A stretch of 64,000 nucleotides of DNA from Paragordius varius (GCA_964247055.1 OZ176050.1:7316001-7380000), one strand, 5' to 3'. Shown: positions 51,953-64,000, counted from the first letter of the stretch. Notes: a model not told the origin generated them from the letters alone. A program made the numbers and translations.

Positions 51953-52271
51953 ACTCTTGGATTTGAAAATAGATTTTGCTTAATAAAGCTAATAATGTTG
52001 CATATAATCCTAAATAAAATCCATTAGACATTGATGTTATTAACTGTTGAACAGTATTCTTTATAAGATTATGGGTTTTGGCTATTAGTTTTACGCGATA
52101 TTTTGTAATTGCTTTATTTTGCATGTTGGAACGGGAAATTATAGAAATATTTTTGGATACCTGTATAAAATATAAAATTACTTTTTTTATATTTATGTAT
52201 ATGGGATTACTCTTATGAATATATTTTATTTTAAAAATTAATTGGCGCAAAAGTTTGAGCTCCTGATCCAT
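51945..52271 (-). CDS. Possible Nepro/RMP64-domain protein (hypothetical, 108 aa)
   Basis: A single open frame, ATG at 52271 to a TAA at 51945, long for such AT-rich DNA. It begins MDQELKLLRQLIFKIKYIHK and ends in GFYLGLYATLLALLSKIYFQ. The order of an ELKLL..LIF.......IKKV start, a middle helix and an LGLYATLLALLSKIY end loosely resembles the Nepro (nucleolus and neural progenitor / RNase MRP-associated) domain, where the last part reads LVMVGLVSRLWVL. The rest of a typical Nepro protein is missing. The likeness is by eye and weak, so the function is not assigned. It is convergent with, and overlaps by 8 nt, the Ly6-like gene. Confidence 0.35.
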   Translation of the reverse strand: MDQELKLLRQLIFKIKYIHKSNPIYINIKKVILYFIQVSKNISIISRSNMQNKAITKYRVKLIAKTHNLIKNTVQQLITSMSNGFYLGLYATLLALLSKIYFQIQEFK

Positions 52272-53226
52272 TAGATTTTTACAGCAGATTAGAGAGATTT
52301 AAAATTAACATGTGGTTAGCAAAGGGTTAGTGTCAAAAGGTTTTGTTTTGAAAATATATTATCCACTTGGATGCAACTAATTTTCAATGCTTTGATTCAA
52401 ATTGGGGTCATTATGATCCTAGGCCTACATCTGATATCAAAAATACAGGGTCAATTGATACCATTGCAAAAGTTTTTATTTATATAACATTGATGATCCG
52501 AAGCATATAAAAGATTCATTTGAAAATAACATCTTATGACTTATTTTATAGATACTTTAATGGTTATAAATTAGCCAACAAACATGGTGCTCAATCAAAA
52601 AATTAACTTCAATTTAGCATTGAATTCAATAAAGATAAATCCTAAAAATGTTTTAACACTCCATGACCTTTTCGGGTTTAAAACTACCATCAATATGTCA
52701 AGACAAAAAAGGGAAGCAATCATTTATCAAAATACGTCGATTTATATGAAACTTAAATCTAAAATATCTTTGTTATTTTGGCTCATAATATATTTTTAAT
52801 TATGAAGCATGAATATAAAATGAAACCGTCTCTTTCAGTAGTATTTCAATATCTATTTTACACTGCATAATTTAGAATAATTTTACGCCTCACGAACAAT
52901 TAATAAATATCTTAATAGACAAATAAAAATATGTTTAAGTTTTTAGGCGCATGATACAAAAAAATATTTATTTATAATGGTAAAAATTATCTTCTCTAAC
53001 TTTATCACCGCCAATCCTTTGATTTTTTGTTTTTAAATTGGATACAACTACATATAAGTTCTCCGATTCAAATTGGAGCCTTTTGTGGCCACCCGCCTGT
53101 TATAAATGATATTTTTAAAAATATGGAAAAAGAAACTATTGTAAAAAAATTTATTTATATAACAATGATGTGCCGAAATATAAAAAAAGCTTTGTTGAAA
53201 AACACTTTCTATAACTTATGTACTGA
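52272..53226. other. Intergenic with short interspersed repeats
   Basis: Two stretches, about 52370-52560 and 53030-53230, share TTGGATACAACTA-like starts, GATTCAAATTGGGG/GAG and a TTTATTTATATAACA.TGATG end. A partial relative is at about 54880-54900 and another at 18590-18700. The short open frames at 52584-52799 and 53027-53248 fall in this repeat material and are not called as genes. Confidence 0.4.
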
Positions 53227-53506
53227 TGTTAACTTGATGAGGAGATAATATAAGAAACGTGAAAGGATTATTTATTCGGTTTTTTTGTGGTTTACATATA
53301 ATAATTTTAGGTGTACATAATTTGCATTATAACAATAAAATTTTAAGTAACAAAGAATATAATAGATAGTACCCAAAAAATATAAAAATAATACAATTCA
53401 AATAATGCTGAACGTTATGATATACAACCAAGGTATGTATTTCAAATTTGTATGTATCACAGAAAATTATGATATAAATACAAATATATTTCAGATTTGC
53501 ATAACA
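53227..53506 (-). repeat. LTR (left copy)
   Basis: 280 bp, TGTTA...TAACA; pairs with 54446-54727. On the inferred minus orientation this is the 3' LTR. Confidence 0.7.
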
Positions 53507-54445
53507 TCACTTGCCCCTTAGGAGACCCGGACCGGCTTCCGCCGAATTCTCTCGGGGTAAGGATTTTCATTGATTTTGTCATTTTTGCTATTAATGTTAT
53601 CATTACTACTTTATTATTATTATTATCATTTATTTTATCAATATTATTGTCATTACTATTGTTATTATTATTCAACACTGTTACCTTTATTGTTGTTATT
53701 GTCTTTATCACTATCATTACTATTGTTTTGAGTGACCGGTGCAGTTGAGTTGGCGGTGTCGACGAATCATAGTTTGAAAGAGAACATCCTGTGTTATGTG
53801 TGTCGACGCGTTTCATTTGATATATGCCTCGCGCCACCCTAGACCATTTCTTTTAAACTGGTCCAGTCGCACTGGAATACCATCGGCGCTGTAAGGAATC
53901 TGAACAGTGTCCTTTTGTAACTGGAACATCCTCTTATGGTTGAAATCGTCGAGGGTGTAGCGACTCTTTAGCTCAACCTGGGGAGGTGGGCGTATTACCG
54001 ATCAATCTTATTACAAGCTTGTCCGCGCCAATCTAACTTACCCATCTATCTGTTGAATGATGTGGGAGTCCTCCCCAGCCATTTGTTGATATATCTAGAG
54101 TCGCTCCAGATTCATAGCCCGTTCACTTTCAGTGCTCTGGAGGTTGGTTTTCTGCATTTGCAATTGCGGCAGGCGGGACATTTGCTTGGCCCATGAATAC
54201 TCCTATAACCCTTGCGCGAATGTGTCCGAGGTTTTGATTGTTGTAATCGATTAAAATTATTACCTATGTTATAATTGGTATTATCATTATATTTTTTGAT
54301 GGACATGTTGGTGATATTGGCAATTGACATTATCATGGGTTGTTGCATTTTAAACTCTTCCACCATCCGAATTTTGAAACCCGGTGGGCTCCACTGTTGT
54401 GTTAGATTAGTTGTTAGATTAGTTCGGATTCGCTTGGCCAGCAGA

Positions 54446-54727
54446 TGTTAACTTGATGAGAGATAATATAAGAAACGTGAAATGATTATTTATTCGGTTT
54501 TTTGTGGTTTATATATACTAATTTTTGGTGTACATAATTTGCATTATAACAATAAAATTTCAAGTAACAAATATAATATTTACATAGTACCCAAAAAATA
54601 CAAAAATAATACAATTCAAATAAGGCTGAAAGTTATGATATTCAACCAAGGTATGTATTTCAAATTTGTATGTAACACAGAAAATTATGATATAAAAACA
54701 AAGTATATATTTCAGATTTGCATAACA
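54446..54727 (-). repeat. LTR (right copy)
   Basis: 282 bp, TGTTA...TAACA; on the inferred minus orientation this is the 5' LTR. Confidence 0.7.
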
Positions 54728-54732
54728 ACTGG

Positions 54733-55757
54733 TTATGTCTCAATGGCTAAATAATGCAAAATTAACTGCTTATAAATCTTTGTGATTTTATAAAAACTTT
54801 AATTTTAGCCGTAGAATAAAATGACCCATTATTTTGGAAAAAGGTTGTAAAATAAAAATGGCTTCAAAGTAGTTTAACCCTTCAATTCAAATTGGGGTAT
54901 CTAAATAAACCAGACTAAATTTAGGATTTTGAAAAAAGTACTGAAGGAAACGGTCCCAATTTAAATTTATGCTTCTATCCTAATAAAAATTATATAAATA
55001 TGACAAAATATCTAAATAAAATTTTGTTTTGAAAAAAAGTTCCATATCTACTTCGACGCCATTTTTATTTACAAAATCTTTGCAATATCCTGTTTATTTG
55101 ATTATAAAGCTAAAATGAAAGCTAATTTTTATTTAAATTACATCTAACATTGATAGAAATAGAGAAAGCGGTTTATTTTGTATTATTATAAGTCTAAACC
55201 ATTTTAGATGAGTCCGAGAATTATAAATAAATTTTTTATTAAAAATCATTTTGAGAATGATTAGAAAGAATTTAATTTATTGCAATTGTATGGACCCTTT
55301 TATCTTTTTATGATTTGATCCATTTTTATATTTTGTCAATGGAGAAAAAATATTTTTTTATTTCAAACAGAGAGTAATCGTTCAAATCAAAAAATTGTGA
55401 CAACTTTCGCTCTAACGCACTGCCCTCCTGCCACGCATAAAACAACATATTTACTAAAAGCTTTTGTCCTTATTACGGAGGAGCAGCACTTATATTTTGT
55501 TATGTGTGATAAATATATGTAAAAATATTATTTATGAAATGACATGATATTTTATAATAATACTTTATTACAAATTTTCTTATGCGTGAAAAATATCATT
55601 TAACAATTTCAACTTTACGACTATCATCTAGTTGTTTCGGCTAATCATGTTTAAAAATAATTAATTAAATTATCTAAGAAATATTTTGGTTGACTCGAAA
55701 GCAGCGTCTTTTCCATTTTTTCGAATAATTGTTAGTCCTTTATATCAAAACTAATGA
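54733..55757. other. AT-rich intergenic DNA, nothing recognised
   Basis: No ORF, RNA or clear repeat boundary; one short piece near 54880-54900 belongs to the interspersed repeat seen at 52.4 and 53.1 kb. Confidence 0.5.
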
Positions 55758-55765
55758 AATGAGAG

Positions 55766-56115
55766 GGGGGCAAGGGGTGCATCATGGCCCGGGTGCCGTT
55801 ATTTAGGGGCGCCTAAATGATTTTTTAAAATTAAATTTTAATTATGCAAAAATAATAAAATGAGATTTTTCAGCAATTTAGGTAATAATCCCTAAAATAT
55901 ATACTCTTTTATTCACCTAGTTAGTACCATTGAATAAATTTAGTATCATATAAATATATATTTATAGATTTAATATATGACTGTGCTGTCTATGGTGTTT
56001 AGGGTAAAACGTTTGTATTTTTTTAACTAAACTGTTTTATCGGCTTTTCAAAAAGGGGGGGGGGGGGTATAAAAGTTTTATACCCTGGGCGCCGCAAATT
56101 CTTGGTACGCCACTG
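55766..56115. mobile_element. Degraded hAT-like MITE (350 bp)
   Basis: The right end, read inverted, is CAGTGGCGTACCAAGAATTT followed by GCGGCGCCC, a common hAT-type end. The left end is worn (GGGGCAAGGGGTGC). Flanks are AATGAGAG (55758-55765) and AATGAGAT (56116-56123), a 7/8 match. The interior is AT-rich, with a 13-G tract near 56055. Confidence 0.5.
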
Positions 56116-56123
56116 AATGAGAT

Positions 56124-56778
56124 ACTCTGCATTAAAAACTAAAAACAGGTAAAAAACATCACAAATGCAAACATGTGTTTAGAAACTAAAAAATGATTAC
56201 AACAGTGTATTGCGAATTTAAATTTGACTAATAAAATATAGCATTTCAAACACATTGCTCGTATTCAAATTCACTCATTTATAATTTTAGTTAGTATATT
56301 TCAAAAAGCGCTTAAGAATAATCAACCACCTCGAAAAAGTAAAACTCATAAAATCGGTACACTGGCCGCAATATTGGGCTTCTGGATTTCTCTCCGCTCA
56401 CGGATGAAGAAAGGTCGGGAATTCAGTGGTTTAATAGATTTAATACTTTTTTTTCTAAAATGCGTTTTTAAAATAAAAATAAAGAAAAAATACTAAATAT
56501 ATCATTGATTTAGGTTCTAGTTTTTACAATGATACATTAAAATTAAAATAAATATAATTTCGCTATTATAAATTATATGAATAATTATGTATATATATTA
56601 ACATTATTTGATGAGAGAACCCTATTATTTAAATAAATTTACTTAGCATATAATCTCATGACAGCATAACTACTTTGTAACCGTCAATGTAGTCTAATCC
56701 CCTCCATATTATTAAAAAAAATAAAAATTTATTAAATATCATAAAATATGGGACCCGTATATATTTGATTTCATCGGT
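56124..56778. other. 3' flank of the MiT/TFE gene
   Basis: AT-rich, no gene seen. A minus-strand AATAAA-like signal occurs about 60-70 bp past the MiT stop. Confidence 0.4.
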
Positions 56779-59700
56779 TTATTTAGTGAAGGTTTGTGCA
56801 CCATTTTCCAAAATCTAAAAGAATAACAATATAGTATATTAAATATAGCAATTCAATGAATAAGATCTTTAATTTAAATCTAATAACTATCTTCACCTCC
56901 AATCTTTAAATTTTTAAATCCAAATTCATTATTTTATATTTAAAAGTAAGTTTTATAGCTCCATGATAAAAATTACGAAAGTATTAACGCTTCATGATTG
57001 TTTGGGATAGTTTTATGCACCAGGCCATTTAATATTTAATCTAAAAAATATAGCATTGAACCAATCTTTAGCCTTTTAAGCGCATGGCACCAAAAAAAAT
57101 TTTTAAGAAATGCAAAATTGTAAATTCATCTCAAAATTTTCGTCGCCATTTTTTATTTAATATTTTAAATCGTAAACGTAGGCAAAATGTATATTATGGT
57201 TGAAAAATATAAATAATTAACTTGAAAGCTTTCCATTATAATTTACCAGAAAATTTTTGATGTTTATTGATTTTTATATCAGCTGTTCGTTTGGATCGTA
57301 TTTAGAACTAAATTTGGGACTTTGTTTTTTAGTTTTTGTGTCTAATACAAGATAGGGTTTGCTAAATAACTTTCAAAACAGTATGTTTATTTGTAGAAAA
57401 CTACCCGAATATGTCATCGCGTACAAAAAATGAAGTTATGAAGCGTTAAAATCGGATATTATAAACAGCTGATAATTTAATCAAAATTTTAATATGCTTT
57501 TTATTCAAGGTTTTAAAATTAATTAAGTTTTCATAAGTTTAATCTTTAAGTTTTATGAGTAGTTTTGCTACATGAAAAAGCATTTATAGCGATTTTACAT
57601 TGAATATATTTATTTTTTTGTATTATTTTTATTAAATAAAAAAATAAGGTCTATATTGTAAATTTAAAGGCTTAGCTCCTTTAGTATAACGGCATTTTAA
57701 CTTTGAGATTCTGGTTTAAAAGGCGTTAAAAGACTTATATTTAAGAAAAACATCATCTCCAAAATAGAAAAATGAGGAATTTAATATATTTAAGAATTTC
57801 GCTAATCCTTTAAAAAAACCAATAGTGTGGTGGATTAAACAGGGGTTTAAATCCTTACTAAATCTTAATTATTTGTGTTTTTATTGTAATATGCTGACGG
57901 CTGGTTGTATCATAGAGAATACCGAATTGGCCTAAAATATTTAGTACTTTTTTTGTTAATTAGTCCTAAGGCTATCTGCTTGTTTAATATTAATCCGTAT
58001 TATTGTATCATTATATTAATTTATAAATTATCATTGAGTTTTAAAAAGCAAAATATTTGATGACCTACAAAGTTGCATGAGAGAAGTCAAATCCTCTATA
58101 TATCCGCAATCATAATTGACATTAATCTATTTTTTAAGTCGAAAATCTAAAACAGGTATTAGGACACTCTTAACACATTTCGTGTTTAACTTTGTTCTTT
58201 AAAGCAAAATAAAAATAGTTATTAAACAATTTTGAGCATATGCATATGGTTCCTAAACTTTTGAAATCTCAAACGATTCATTGAGGGAAAACCATATTTC
58301 CATTTAAATAAGAAAATTAATTGATAAAGTTATTAATTAAAATGGGTCAAAATGGAATCTACCTGTAATTTTTTGAGCAATTTCGTGCATAACTTCTCTA
58401 AACTCTTTTGTCGTTCTTCCAAATTTCTAATTTTTTGCTCATAATTTTGGCATTCTCTAATGTAATTCACCGAAGCCTTCAAAATTGTCCCCTTGTTATG
58501 TTTAATATCTCTGTTTCAACAAAGATTAATTATATATATATCATATATATATTGTGTTAAATTTATAGATGATAAAAACAAAAATATTTACGCTAATATG
58601 CTTGGCGGTAGTAATGAAGCCAATTCTTTTATACGAAAATTAATGTTGTCTCTTCTGGCTCTCTCAACTAATTGATAAAACACATTAATCAAATTTTATG
58701 AAATTATAAATTACTAGTTATAAATTATTATTATTATTTAAATATATAAAGTTTGCGTTCGGTATTTTTTTTTAAAAAACACGAAAACGATCGTAATAAA
58801 GTAAATATATAAATGGATATAAAATTAATTATAACAATGTTTAAATTATGCGAAATAGGACAAAATATATTTTATATATAAATATCAATCCAATTACAAA
58901 TACAATTTAAATATTTATATTTAATTAGTCTTTTCAATCCAAATATATGAACATACAAATTAACGACAAGCATAAACAGGATCGGTGCGATCCCTAAACC
59001 ATTCTTTAAAATTAAAATCCGTTATGTTTTAAATTTTTGCAAAACACAAATAAAGATGGGTTTTAAAAGCTAAGTAGGTTTTTAATAAACATGTAACATA
59101 CATAGCTAATATTTTTTGCAATAAAAATGATAAATCCTTTTAATAAAATATAATATTACCACAAAATTATGTTTAATAATATATGGGAAGTAACCTCTAT
59201 TATGGTTATTTTTCTTTATCCGTTCCTTATTGCAATTCATGGGTAAACAATCCCGAGATCCCCTAATCATTTCATCCTTGGTGTAATGATTGTTTAAAAA
59301 GTAATCTGGACATGATGCTGAACTCTAAAAAATATAAAGTTTATGTGTGAACGATATATGTTTATATCTAGGTGAGTCCAACACGCGGCCCTCGAGATAA
59401 ATGAGCCGATGCTCACAAAATCTTAGTAAAATTGATATTTCAATTTTTCTAAATAAGTATCATAAACGGAAAAACTAAAAATTGTTATATTGTGTTTTTA
59501 TTTTATAGTCTTATATCTGAATTCAATTAAGTAATGCCCATATGTAGAAATGCTGCCAGCGAAGCCATTTGTGAACACCGCTGGCGGTAATGTGACCAGA
59601 TAGGCTGTTTTTCGCAGTACAGTACTGGGTTTTCAGAAAAAAACTGCGCCTGTACTGCGCCCACTTTTGTACTGCTTTTTGAAATTAAAAGAATTTAATT

Positions 59701-62700
59701 TTTTATAAAATAACCTTTTATTTATTCAAAAAATTATTTTAGAAATAAATATAGTACCCTCTATAAAAATAACCCCATAATTTGTAAAGAAATGGTTCAT
59801 TTTGCGGTAAAAATTAAGATTGGCCTATTTTTAATTGGTTTTATTTTCTGCTGGAATTATACAAAAAACTTATGATTGCAGTCTTTTGCTCAGTGGCGAA
59901 ATAAACCTCGGACTCCACCTTAAGATGCTCTTTCACTCAGGTCCGCAAAAAGAGGTGCTTAAAATTATAAAATTAATAAATTAATTTATGATATTTAAAT
60001 AAATGTTTGACCAAGTTTAGAAAGTTCATTTTTTATTATAATTATTAAACTGAAAATTATAAAGAAATTTGTTATTCCCGTAACATATTAAGCAAAATTT
60101 ATGGCATATCATTTTAAAATAATCCTTTTTTCTTATTAAAAAATAAAGAGTTTTTACGTTTTCTATATTTATTAGGTGGGAGGTATATTACTTGATTTTT
60201 TCCCTAAACTTTAATTTTTATTAGTTTTCTTATTTTTTTGCATAAACAAATTTGAGATATTTTGTTGAAGCGTCTTCAAACTATTTTGAATGATTGAAAC
60301 GGTATAACGTTCTAAGTTAAGATTAAACCCTTTTAAATAATCCGAGAATGTTAAACATTATTATAGGTTCAGAATTTCGATTTAAAGGTTTGTTTGATTG
60401 CAAATTTTGGTGAGTTTTTATCAAAAAACACATTCTCTATTTAACATAAATTTGAAAACGAACGAATCTTTTAATCAATATTTTGATTAAGAATAAGCAT
60501 AATCGAATTATATATATATATAAAATGTTGTAACATCTCAACCGTTTATATCGTTTTCATCAGCCCAAAATACTACGAAGTACGCTTCAACAAAATTTTG
60601 CTAAAAATTAAATTTTTGAAAGTGTCCATTTTTTAAAATATCAAAATTTAGCATACATTTAAAATTATTGCACAATGTCGAAATTTTTGCGTTTATTTTA
60701 ATAGAACAGTCCATTTAAAAGAGGGCATTTGGGACTTTCAGAGCTCACATCTAAAAATTTCAAAAGCGCCATGATAATCCAGAATTTTTCTTCTCAAACA
60801 TCTGGATATTTTTTTGTGGAAACTGTGTAATATACCATATCGATGGTGTAAAAACAGGCAAAATATGTTTTAATTTTGTACTGCGTCAAAGTTAAAAATA
60901 TCTGGTCACATTAATATACGGGAATATACATTAGGACATATTATTGTTATACAGAAATCGTAATGTACATACTTGATTAACTGAGCCATTTGGCCAATAA
61001 TATTTGGCTTCATCATTTTTGATTAAATCTTCAATCATATCGAGTTCATAATCAACCTTTAAAATGTATGGTATATAATGTACAAATTACATAACGTAAA
61101 ATTTCAATTTTCCTATAGTTGCATATTTTATAGATTTTTCTAAAAAAGTTGTATAAGGTTACCCTTTCTGTATTTAATAATTGAATACTAATATAAAGAA
61201 TACATGTTTCCCATCTCGCAATTCCATCAATTTATCACTACTCTCATATAACATAAGATCGGAAAAGCTAAGATCTTCATCGTCCGGTTTCGTAATTACT
61301 CTGTTTTCAAAATTATTGTCAGTATTTATACTATTGTTTGTGGGAATTTGATCTTTATGATGTAACTCATACTCATTGATACAACTTTCATTTTTTATTG
61401 TTAATTTTAAATTATCATTCTTATCATTAACATACTCATAATTATCGGTTTTATTTTGTGGAATGAATTCAGTGTTGCTCGCATACATAATATCATTGTA
61501 ATTTGTTTCAATCTCACATCTCCTGTCATCATAATAAGGAGTCAAATTGTTAACAGTGTTTTGTACATTGGAGTTATTATTATTATTATTATTGTAATTG
61601 TAGTTGTTTGTATTGTAATTGAAATCGTTTTCATTGGGTGTATAAGGGTAAGAAAGAGCTTCTTGAGGTGCATCAAGGTCAGTATATTGTTTCGATAATT
61701 CTTGGAGGTGGTAATCGGTAGGATTTGTTAACGGTGAAATGTACTAAAAAATTTATTATTTTCAATTTTAGTAAAAATTCCAAATTAAATTTAAAATAAT
61801 CCTTATATATGACTTTAGATTGAATCATTACTGAAATATATACAGGTGTATTATAAATTTTTTATTTCCAAATTTTTCTATATACAATTTTTAAACAATT
61901 ATTATAAACACAACAAAAAATGCTGATATATAGACAACAAATTTTTCTGCCACTCGAGTTTTTTGCATTTTCTGATATTTAGTATCATTTTAACAGTAAA
62001 TCTGAAATAAAAATTATAACTCGATGGAAGAATTTTGTATAATTTAATTTTTTTGATTATGCGCCCTCTTTATCAAAATATTACTAAAAAATGTTTCTTT
62101 GAAAATATTCAAGTAATGCCCATTTGTAATATATCATTCGAAAGAGTATTAAAAACTCTATAAAATGCATACTAATATGTATTACATCGACAGTTAATAT
62201 TGGACACATAGAGCGACAAACGCGCGAAGCGAGAGCATTTTTTTAATTATTATATTTTTAAAACTAATGGATGAAAATAGCTCAAACTTTGTTTAGATGG
62301 AGATGAATATCCAAAAAAGATAACACAAGAAAGTTTTTTTTGATTAAAACATTTTTTATTGCTTTTATGTCACACAAAACAGCCATTTTTAAGTTTTTTT
62401 GTTTTTAAAAATTACCATCTCATCAATAATTTATTTTCTTTACAAGGCTGATAATTTCGAAATTTTAAAGGCAATAACAAAGTTTAAGGTATTTTAGATC
62501 TTTTATTGCCATTATGTAATAAATTTACAGTTATAACTATGCATTTTAGTATCCACTAGGTAAAATATTTATGATAATAATAATTTTTATTAAAAAGCAA
62601 ACCAAAAGCTTTTTCAAACATTTTTTTAAATTAAATACTAATATAACCCTAATAATTATATTAAAATAATTTTTATAATTTTTAAATTAGTTTGTCTGTA

Positions 62701-63410
62701 AAAATTCTTGACTTATTTAGGAATTGAAAATTTCGACCATTTAAATTCAAATAACTTTTACATCCGATTGATTTTAATGTCTTACTACCATTTTAAAGAT
62801 TCAGTTTTTTGCGCTCTTTCGAATGATATAAAATACATGGTTTAATATCTAAAACTTTAAATTTTCGAAAATTCGATTTTAATGTTAAATCGGGGCCAAA
62901 AATTATCGATAAACTCTAATATAAAAAAATACTTCCATGCTAGACCAATTTTCTTTTCAGATATACTAATTATGTACTTTGATGAAATAAATTTTAAATT
63001 TACAAGAATGGCAGTTAAAAAAAGTTAAAATTTGTTGTCTAGTGAACACAAAAAATGCTGATATATTAATGGTATATATCTTTGATTTTACAAGGCCCTT
63101 GTGCATTATGCAAAATTTTTAATTTTGGAACATATTCTTTGTGCATGTTTAAATTTTAACAAAAAAATCAGATATAATACTTTTAACTATGATATGCATA
63201 TATAAAATATCAAACTTAACTACTATTTACCATAATTGCTAAATAACTTAGCAATAGAAATTAAAAGTAAATTATAACCTTTGGAGAGATTTGGGAAGAA
63301 GGTATTTGAGATGATGAATTAAACGGTAAATTAATCGATGTTACTACAATTTTATTGGATGAATCAAGAAATCTATGATCAGAATTATTCATCGAACTTT
63401 TGTCTCTCAT
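56779..63410 (-). CDS. MITF: MiT/TFE-family bHLH leucine-zipper transcription factor, complete
   Basis: A nuclear E-box/M-box-binding factor of the MITF/TFEB group (lysosome, nutrient and lineage control in other animals). Seven exons: 63279-63410, 61204-61743, 60973-61056, 59195-59324, 58592-58667, 58363-58510, 56779-56814, all GT-AG and in phase, giving 381 residues. Residues 1-224 are Asn/Ser-rich with a poly-Asn run; DYELDMIEDLI may be the acidic activation helix. The bHLH spans exons 4-6: KKNNHNRVERARRDNINFR, IKELASLLP, then NKGTILKASVNYIRECQ, near-identical to MITF helix 2. The zipper is EQKIRNLEERQKSLEKLCTK, then LLKKLQILENGAQTFTK and the stop. The long C-terminal regulatory tail and the N-terminal Rag-binding and Gln-rich parts of vertebrate TFEB/MITF are not seen. 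Introns are 1535, 147, 1648, 527, 81 and 1548 nt. Intron 1 holds the element at 61932-63040 and intron 3 the hAT copy at 59588-60913. The symbol marks the family, not a particular paralogue. Confidence 0.92.
59588..60913 (-). mobile_element. Non-autonomous hAT element, relative of the copy at 15519-16389
   Basis: The left end TAATGTGACCAGATAGGCTG and right end ATATCTGGTCACATTA match the ends of the 15.5-kb copy in reverse order. The sequence next to the right end (TTTTGTACTGCGTC..GTTAAAAATA) is a close inverted match to 15530-15570. At 1326 bp it is about 455 bp longer. The flanks (GCTGGCGG and ATATACGG) do not match, so its target duplication is lost or one end was exchanged. Inside intron 3 of the MiT/TFE gene. 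Confidence 0.75.
61932..63040. mobile_element. Terminal-inverted-repeat element of unknown class (1.1 kb)
   Basis: Perfect 14-bp inverted ends, AGACAACAAATTTT (61932-61945) and its complement at 63027-63040. A direct 17-bp repeat, AAAAAATGCTGATATAT, lies just outside at 61915-61931 and, after nine more bases, at 63050-63066. An inner inverted pair, ATATCATTCGAAAGAG (about 62132-62147) and its complement (about 62815-62830), is also exact. No ORF. Inside MiT/TFE intron 1. Confidence 0.5.
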
Positions 63411-64000
63411 AATTTGTAGAAAATATTAAATATTTATATAATTACTGAAAATATGATGTAATGAGGTGTGTGTCCCTTCTCTTACTCTATATAAATGTTG
63501 CGAAATAGAACTGTTTACAACTTATATCTCTTCAACTTAGCCAATCAAAAATATGTATTTGTGTGGTGTGTTCATCGTCATACCGGTTTTTCATCCAACT
63601 TTTTGGCCATTTTATCCTCTAGTCATTTTTATAACAAAAAATATAATTAATGATAATGGCTTATAATAAAAATATTGCTACAAAAATATTTTGTATTGGA
63701 GCCAAACTTGTATTGAGATAAACAATTGTTTGATAGTTCAGAGAACTTCATTCATACAAGCAAAGCCACTTAGAGATTCATTGTATGGTCTGCAATTAAT
63801 TATAAATTTTAAAACTGTTTTACCAAATACTTAATTATTTGATATATGTATAAAAGGAACAAAAGTCAAATAAAATGTGGTGTGATTTTGTCGCAATAGT
63901 GGTGTGTTTTAACTTTTGCTGTTAAAACTCTTAATTTAATCTCTAGTTCACCACATGCGAATGACGTAATTATCATCTTACAATATTAGCACATTTTTTG
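63411..64000. other. Upstream region of the MiT/TFE gene
   Basis: Would hold its promoter and 5' UTR. Sequence is AT-rich with TATA-like stretches; no specific site can be supported. Confidence 0.4.

Larger units (their letters stand above)
53227..54727 (-). mobile_element. LTR retrotransposon fossil, internally reduced
   Basis: Two direct repeats, 53227-53506 (280 bp) and 54446-54727 (282 bp), each begin TGTTA and end TAACA, as LTRs do. Flanks are ACTGA (left) and ACTGG (right), a near-perfect 5-bp duplication. On the minus strand a TGG-starting possible primer site lies just inside the right repeat, and a purine stretch (AAGGGGCAAG) lies just inside the left one. The internal part is only about 940 bp, GC-richer than its surroundings, with minus-strand gag/protease-like remains. 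It is broken and lacks nearly all of pol. By eye the two LTRs differ at several percent of positions, so it is not recent. Ty3-like is likely, but the family is not certain. Confidence 0.7.

Noticed and set aside
52584-54754. Open frames at 52584-52799, 53027-53248 and 54482-54754
   Set aside because: They fall in interspersed repeats or in an LTR.

Overview
This window looks like a piece of a compact, very AT-rich animal nuclear genome. Four host genes are recognised by protein family: a Dmx-like/rabconnectin-3 alpha gene (partial), a UBE2D-type ubiquitin-conjugating enzyme, FRA10AC1, and a MiT/TFE bHLH-zipper factor. Two smaller genes are proposed: a Ly6/three-finger surface protein and a possible Nepro-domain protein. 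MiT/TFE and Dmx-like proteins of this type point to Metazoa, and ordinary stop codons (TAA and TGA at homologous protein ends) argue against a ciliate code. Nine introns are only 21-26 nt long, while all other introns are 60 nt or longer. Very short introns in an AT-rich animal recall dicyemid mesozoans; that taxon is an inference, not something proved here.

Layout. 1-14.7 kb: minus-strand Dmx-like gene, about 26 exons, running off the left edge, with MITEs in its introns. 14.7-19.1 kb: repeats, including a hAT-type MITE with an 8-bp target duplication and a long inverted-repeat element. 19.16-19.73 kb: UBE2D with five introns of 24-26 nt. 19.7-25.4 kb: mostly featureless, with a LINE fossil and a 21-bp minisatellite. 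25.4-27.2 kb: two adjoining hAT-like elements, the larger carrying a nested 1.25-kb repeat. 27.45-29.53 kb: FRA10AC1. 32.0-50.8 kb: one 18.8-kb composite hAT element with matching ends and a perfect 8-bp target duplication. It holds a 15.4-kb satellite array of about fourteen 1056-bp units plus two broken transposase copies arranged tail to tail. 51.5-52.3 kb: the Ly6-like gene and a convergent small gene. 53.2-54.7 kb: an LTR retrotransposon fossil. 56.8-63.4 kb: MiT/TFE gene on the minus strand, with transposon copies in its introns.

The most unusual points are: (1) a satellite array carried inside a hAT transposon that still has its target duplication; (2) a dispersed relative of the same satellite unit that also sits inside a hAT element, 5 kb away; (3) introns of 21-26 nt beside introns of hundreds of nt, split largely by gene. 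The host genes have unrelated jobs (V-ATPase regulation, ubiquitination, splicing-associated, transcription, cell surface) and do not form an operon. No RNA genes and no CRISPR arrays were seen.
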